Positions 12,036-13,649 of a stretch of DNA of 13,649 nt are shown in pieces; positions within the stretch are counted from its first letter, which is position 1, and every line of letters begins with the position of its first letter. The notes beneath the pieces were generated by a model that did no database searches, had not been told where the DNA came from, and saw only the letters and a list, made by a program, of their open reading frames with translations. Made by a program: the position numbers and the translations under genes. The stretch is from NCBI GenBank assembly GCA_009777435.1, contig WRLW01000020.1, positions 1-13,649 on the forward strand, given 5' to 3'. The stretch comes from Oscillospiraceae bacterium. GTDB taxonomy: Bacteria; Bacillota; Clostridia; Oscillospirales; UBA929.

Positions 12036-12953
12036 TTACGTTATAAGCTCGATTATGCGCCCAACGGCGTCCTTGGCCTTGGCGTATTCGCCCAAGGCTA
12101 TATAGGAGCAGGCGTCGGCCAGCAGAGCGTCCGCCTCGCGGCCGTATGTGTCCACGCGCAGCCGGCCCAGCCCGGCGGACATGAACTCGCAGCCCTCGAT
12201 CTGCGCGTATACCCTTTGCGCCTGCCTGAGCAGCTCGTCTATGTCGCCGACATTTTTCCGGGCGGCGGTCATGTGCATATCAAAGACGGACGCGTCAGCG
12301 CGCTCCGCCGTATCCACGGGAGGATCGCCGCCGTCCGGCGCCGCCGCGGATCCCGTGTATCCCGCGTCCATGCGGTATCTCAGCAAAACGTTTCTTATCA
12401 GGGTTCCGACACACGATATAATGTCGCCGTCAAAGTCGGACAGCTTGCGCCCGGCGCCGGCGGACTCCATCAGCAGCACGCCGTCCCTCCCGCAGTCGGA
12501 CGGCAGCCTGAATATAAACAGGGACTTTTGGTCGTCGGGATGCCGCGCGGCTATAACCTCGTTTCCGCCCGAAGCCGCCAATTTGCGGGCGGCGGCGTAG
12601 AAGCCGTGCCCAACGGGTTCGGAGGAATCGTCGCCGTCACGCCGCCAATAAGCGACCGGCACAGGCTCGCCGAAAACCTTGCCGTCCTCGACCACGCTTA
12701 CCGTGTCAAACGACATCTCGGCGCCTAACCGCGCGGCCAGCGCCTGGAGGACGTCCTGCAAGGCGTAGGGCTCCTGCAGGTCACGCAGCAGGGCGGCGTA
12801 CAGCTCGTTTTTGCGGCAAGCGTCACGCAAGGCGGAGCCGTGCTTCGCGCGGCGGCTCAGGACGGCGAATAACACAACCGCAGCGGCCAGCGCCGCCAGA
12901 ACGGCAAACAGCGCGTATATCGATAGGGCCGAGGGTAACGTCAGATTCCTCAT
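12036..12953 (-). CDS. Membrane-anchored protein with a probable GAF-like domain, function unknown
   Basis: I do not recognise this 305-residue protein by name. A single hydrophobic segment covers residues about 9-33 and is followed by RRAK, which predicts an N-out, C-in membrane anchor. Residues about 48-192 resemble a GAF sensor domain: an amphipathic helix (LQDVLQALAARLGAEMSFDT), strands VSVVEDGKVFG, SLFIFRL and DGVLLMESA, then the closing helix LSDFDGDIISCVGTLIRNVL. A low-complexity Ala/Asp/Gly/Pro linker (about 197-220) leads to a helical C-terminal part (about 225-305). No kinase, cyclase or phosphodiesterase motif is visible. The start ATG has AGGAG 10 bases upstream and a good promoter on the same strand. 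It converges on rplQ and diverges from the GntR gene. A regulatory or sensory role is inference. Confidence 0.75.
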   Translation of the reverse strand: MRNLTLPSALSIYALFAVLAALAAAVVLFAVLSRRAKHGSALRDACRKNELYAALLRDLQEPYALQDVLQALAARLGAEMSFDTVSVVEDGKVFGEPVPVAYWRRDGDDSSEPVGHGFYAAARKLAASGGNEVIAARHPDDQKSLFIFRLPSDCGRDGVLLMESAGAGRKLSDFDGDIISCVGTLIRNVLLRYRMDAGYTGSAAAPDGGDPPVDTAERADASVFDMHMTAARKNVGDIDELLRQAQRVYAQIEGCEFMSAGLGRLRVDTYGREADALLADACSYIALGEYAKAKDAVGRIIELIT

Positions 12954-13006
12954 AGTTATGACTCCTATTATAAAAGCTGCGCCGCTGACAAATTATTGTA
13001 TATTTC

Positions 13007-13035
13007 ATTGTACCACGACAGACGCGGTATGCCAA
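13007..13035 (-). promoter_or_regulatory. Sigma-A-type promoter for the - strand GAF-like gene
   Basis: On the - strand TTGGCA (13035-13030) and TACAAT (13012-13007) are separated by 17 bases, each matching the consensus at five of six positions. Transcription would start near 13000, giving a leader of about 47 bases containing the AGGAG ribosome binding site. Confidence 0.75.
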
Positions 13036-13053
13036 CACCTATTTTTCGGGCTA

Positions 13054-13083
13054 TTGACAAGCGAGCCGCGTCGGGGGTATGAT
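13054..13083 (+). promoter_or_regulatory. Sigma-A-type promoter for the GntR-family gene and probably secA
   Basis: TTGACA (13054-13059, perfect) and TATGAT (13078-13083, five of six) are separated by 18 bases. Transcription would start near 13090, about 29 bases before the regulator ATG. It lies back to back with the - strand promoter: only 18 bases separate the two -35 boxes, room for a shared operator. Confidence 0.8.
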
Positions 13084-13118
13084 TATTTGTATAGATTTGG
13101 CCGCGGGGGGTGCGTAAC

Positions 13119-13475
13119 ATGCGGCGTGGAGACGATCGCGTATACCTGCGTATCGCGCAGGCGCTGGAGGACGACATTTTGTCGGGTCTTATCAGGGAGC
13201 ATGAGCTGGTGCCGTCAACCAATCAATACGCCGAATTTTTCAAGATAAATCCCGCGACGGCCGCCAAGGGCGTCGCGATGCTGGCCGGCGAGGGTATGCT
13301 GTATAAAAAGCGCGGCGTCGGGCTGTTTGTGGCCGAAGGGGCGCGGGAGCGTATACTGGAAGCGAGGCGCGCGGACTTCCGGGAGCGGTTCATCGTGCCG
13401 CTTCTGGAGGAAGCCCACCGCATAGGCGTGTCCAAACGCGACCTTGTGGCCATGGTGGCCGCCGAGCGCGGTTAA
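13119..13475 (+). CDS. GntR-family transcriptional regulator, YtrA type
   Basis: From ATG 13119 the product is 118 residues; GTG 13110 is in frame but overlaps the GGGGGG ribosome binding site (13105-13110), so the ATG is preferred. Residues about 8-72 form the GntR winged helix-turn-helix: VYLRIAQALEDDILSGLI, VPSTNQYAEFFKINPATAAK as the helix-turn-helix, then GVAMLAGEGMLYKKRGVGLF with the wing. The remaining 45 residues are a short helical tail, too small for a FadR or UTRA effector domain; this size and the INPATAAKG motif place it in the YtrA subfamily. Such regulators usually precede ABC transporter genes and often repress their own operon. Here the next gene is secA, 21 bases downstream and probably cotranscribed. 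Confidence 0.9.
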   Translation: MRRGDDRVYLRIAQALEDDILSGLIREHELVPSTNQYAEFFKINPATAAKGVAMLAGEGMLYKKRGVGLFVAEGARERILEARRADFRERFIVPLLEEAHRIGVSKRDLVAMVAAERG

Positions 13476-13496
13476 ATAACGGGAGGGGCAAAATAT

Positions 13497-13649
13497 TTGG
13501 GTCTGTTTGACAAAATCTTCGGCACGCACAGCCAACGCGAGCTTAAGCTGATAGAGCCGCTGATCAAACGCATAGAGGCGCTTGAGGACGAATACCGCGC
13601 GCTTTCGGACGCCGATCTTAAAGCGAAAACGCCGTGGTTCCGCGAGCGG
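13497..13649 (+). CDS. secA: Protein translocase ATPase SecA, N-terminal fragment (runs off the window)
   Basis: The frame starts at TTG 13497 with GGGAGGGG (13481-13488) about 8 bases upstream and stays open to the window end (51 codons). The peptide GLFDKIFGTHSQRELKLIEP, followed by LIKRIEALEDEYRALSDADL and KAKTPWFRER, matches the SecA N-terminus, in which MGLFDKIFG and ALSD-L--KT--F--R are diagnostic. SecA is the ATP-driven motor that pushes preproteins through SecYEG. The nucleotide-binding motifs lie beyond the window. Because the GntR gene ends 21 bases before and no promoter is visible in the gap, the two probably share a transcript. Confidence 0.93.
   Translation, partial: MGLFDKIFGTHSQRELKLIEPLIKRIEALEDEYRALSDADLKAKTPWFRER

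Noticed and set aside
12021..12728. 235-codon open frame on the + strand opposite the GAF-like gene
   Set aside because: The - strand frame has a membrane helix, a plausible domain, a ribosome binding site and a promoter. The + frame has none of these and begins inside a terminator hairpin.

Overview
The window is a GC-rich stretch (by eye around 60% G+C) of a Gram-positive, Clostridia-like chromosome. It holds the S10-spc-alpha ribosomal protein supercluster read on the + strand. The assignment rests on three things: the order secY-adk-map-KOW protein-infA-rpmJ-rpsM-rpsK-rpsD-rpoA-rplQ, the zinc-ribbon forms of S14, S4, L36, L24 and adenylate kinase, and strong AGGAGG-type ribosome binding sites with frequent GTG/TTG starts. 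I cannot name a genus from sequence alone.

Layout. Positions 1-393 are the end of rpsC, an unusual repetitive Gly/Arg/Pro tail. Then come rplP, rpmC and rpsQ (393-1326), which end the S10-type block. A 145-base spacer with a nested palindrome and a weak promoter-like sequence lies where E. coli splits its S10 and spc operons. The spc-type block runs rplN, rplX, rplE, rpsN, rpsH, rplF, rplR, rpsE, rpmD, rplO, secY, adk, map, a KOW RNA-binding protein, infA and rpmJ (1472-9021). The alpha block is rpsM, rpsK, rpsD, rpoA and rplQ (9098-11958), closed by a strong stem-loop at 11965-11992. rpmD and rpmJ are short genes recovered by direct translation.

Beyond rplQ the content is less standard. A convergent - strand gene (12036-12953) encodes a membrane-anchored protein with a probable GAF-like domain and no recognised name. 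A divergent intergenic region (12954-13118) carries two well-formed back-to-back sigma-A-type promoters. A short GntR-family regulator of the YtrA type (13119-13475) is followed 21 bases later by the start of secA (13497 to the window end).

Most genes work together: they make ribosomal subunits, the RNA polymerase alpha subunit, initiation factor 1, the Sec channel and its motor, and methionine aminopeptidase. Several pairs overlap by one to four bases (rpsC/rplP, rplP/rpmC, rpmC/rpsQ, rplO/secY, adk/map, map/KOW), which suggests translational coupling.

I see no clearly new multi-gene system. The most interesting points are the repeat tails on two adjacent ribosomal proteins (S3 and L16), a family of AAA-loop hairpins with a shared 11-base motif in operon spacers, and the regulator/GAF-protein/secA arrangement at the right end.
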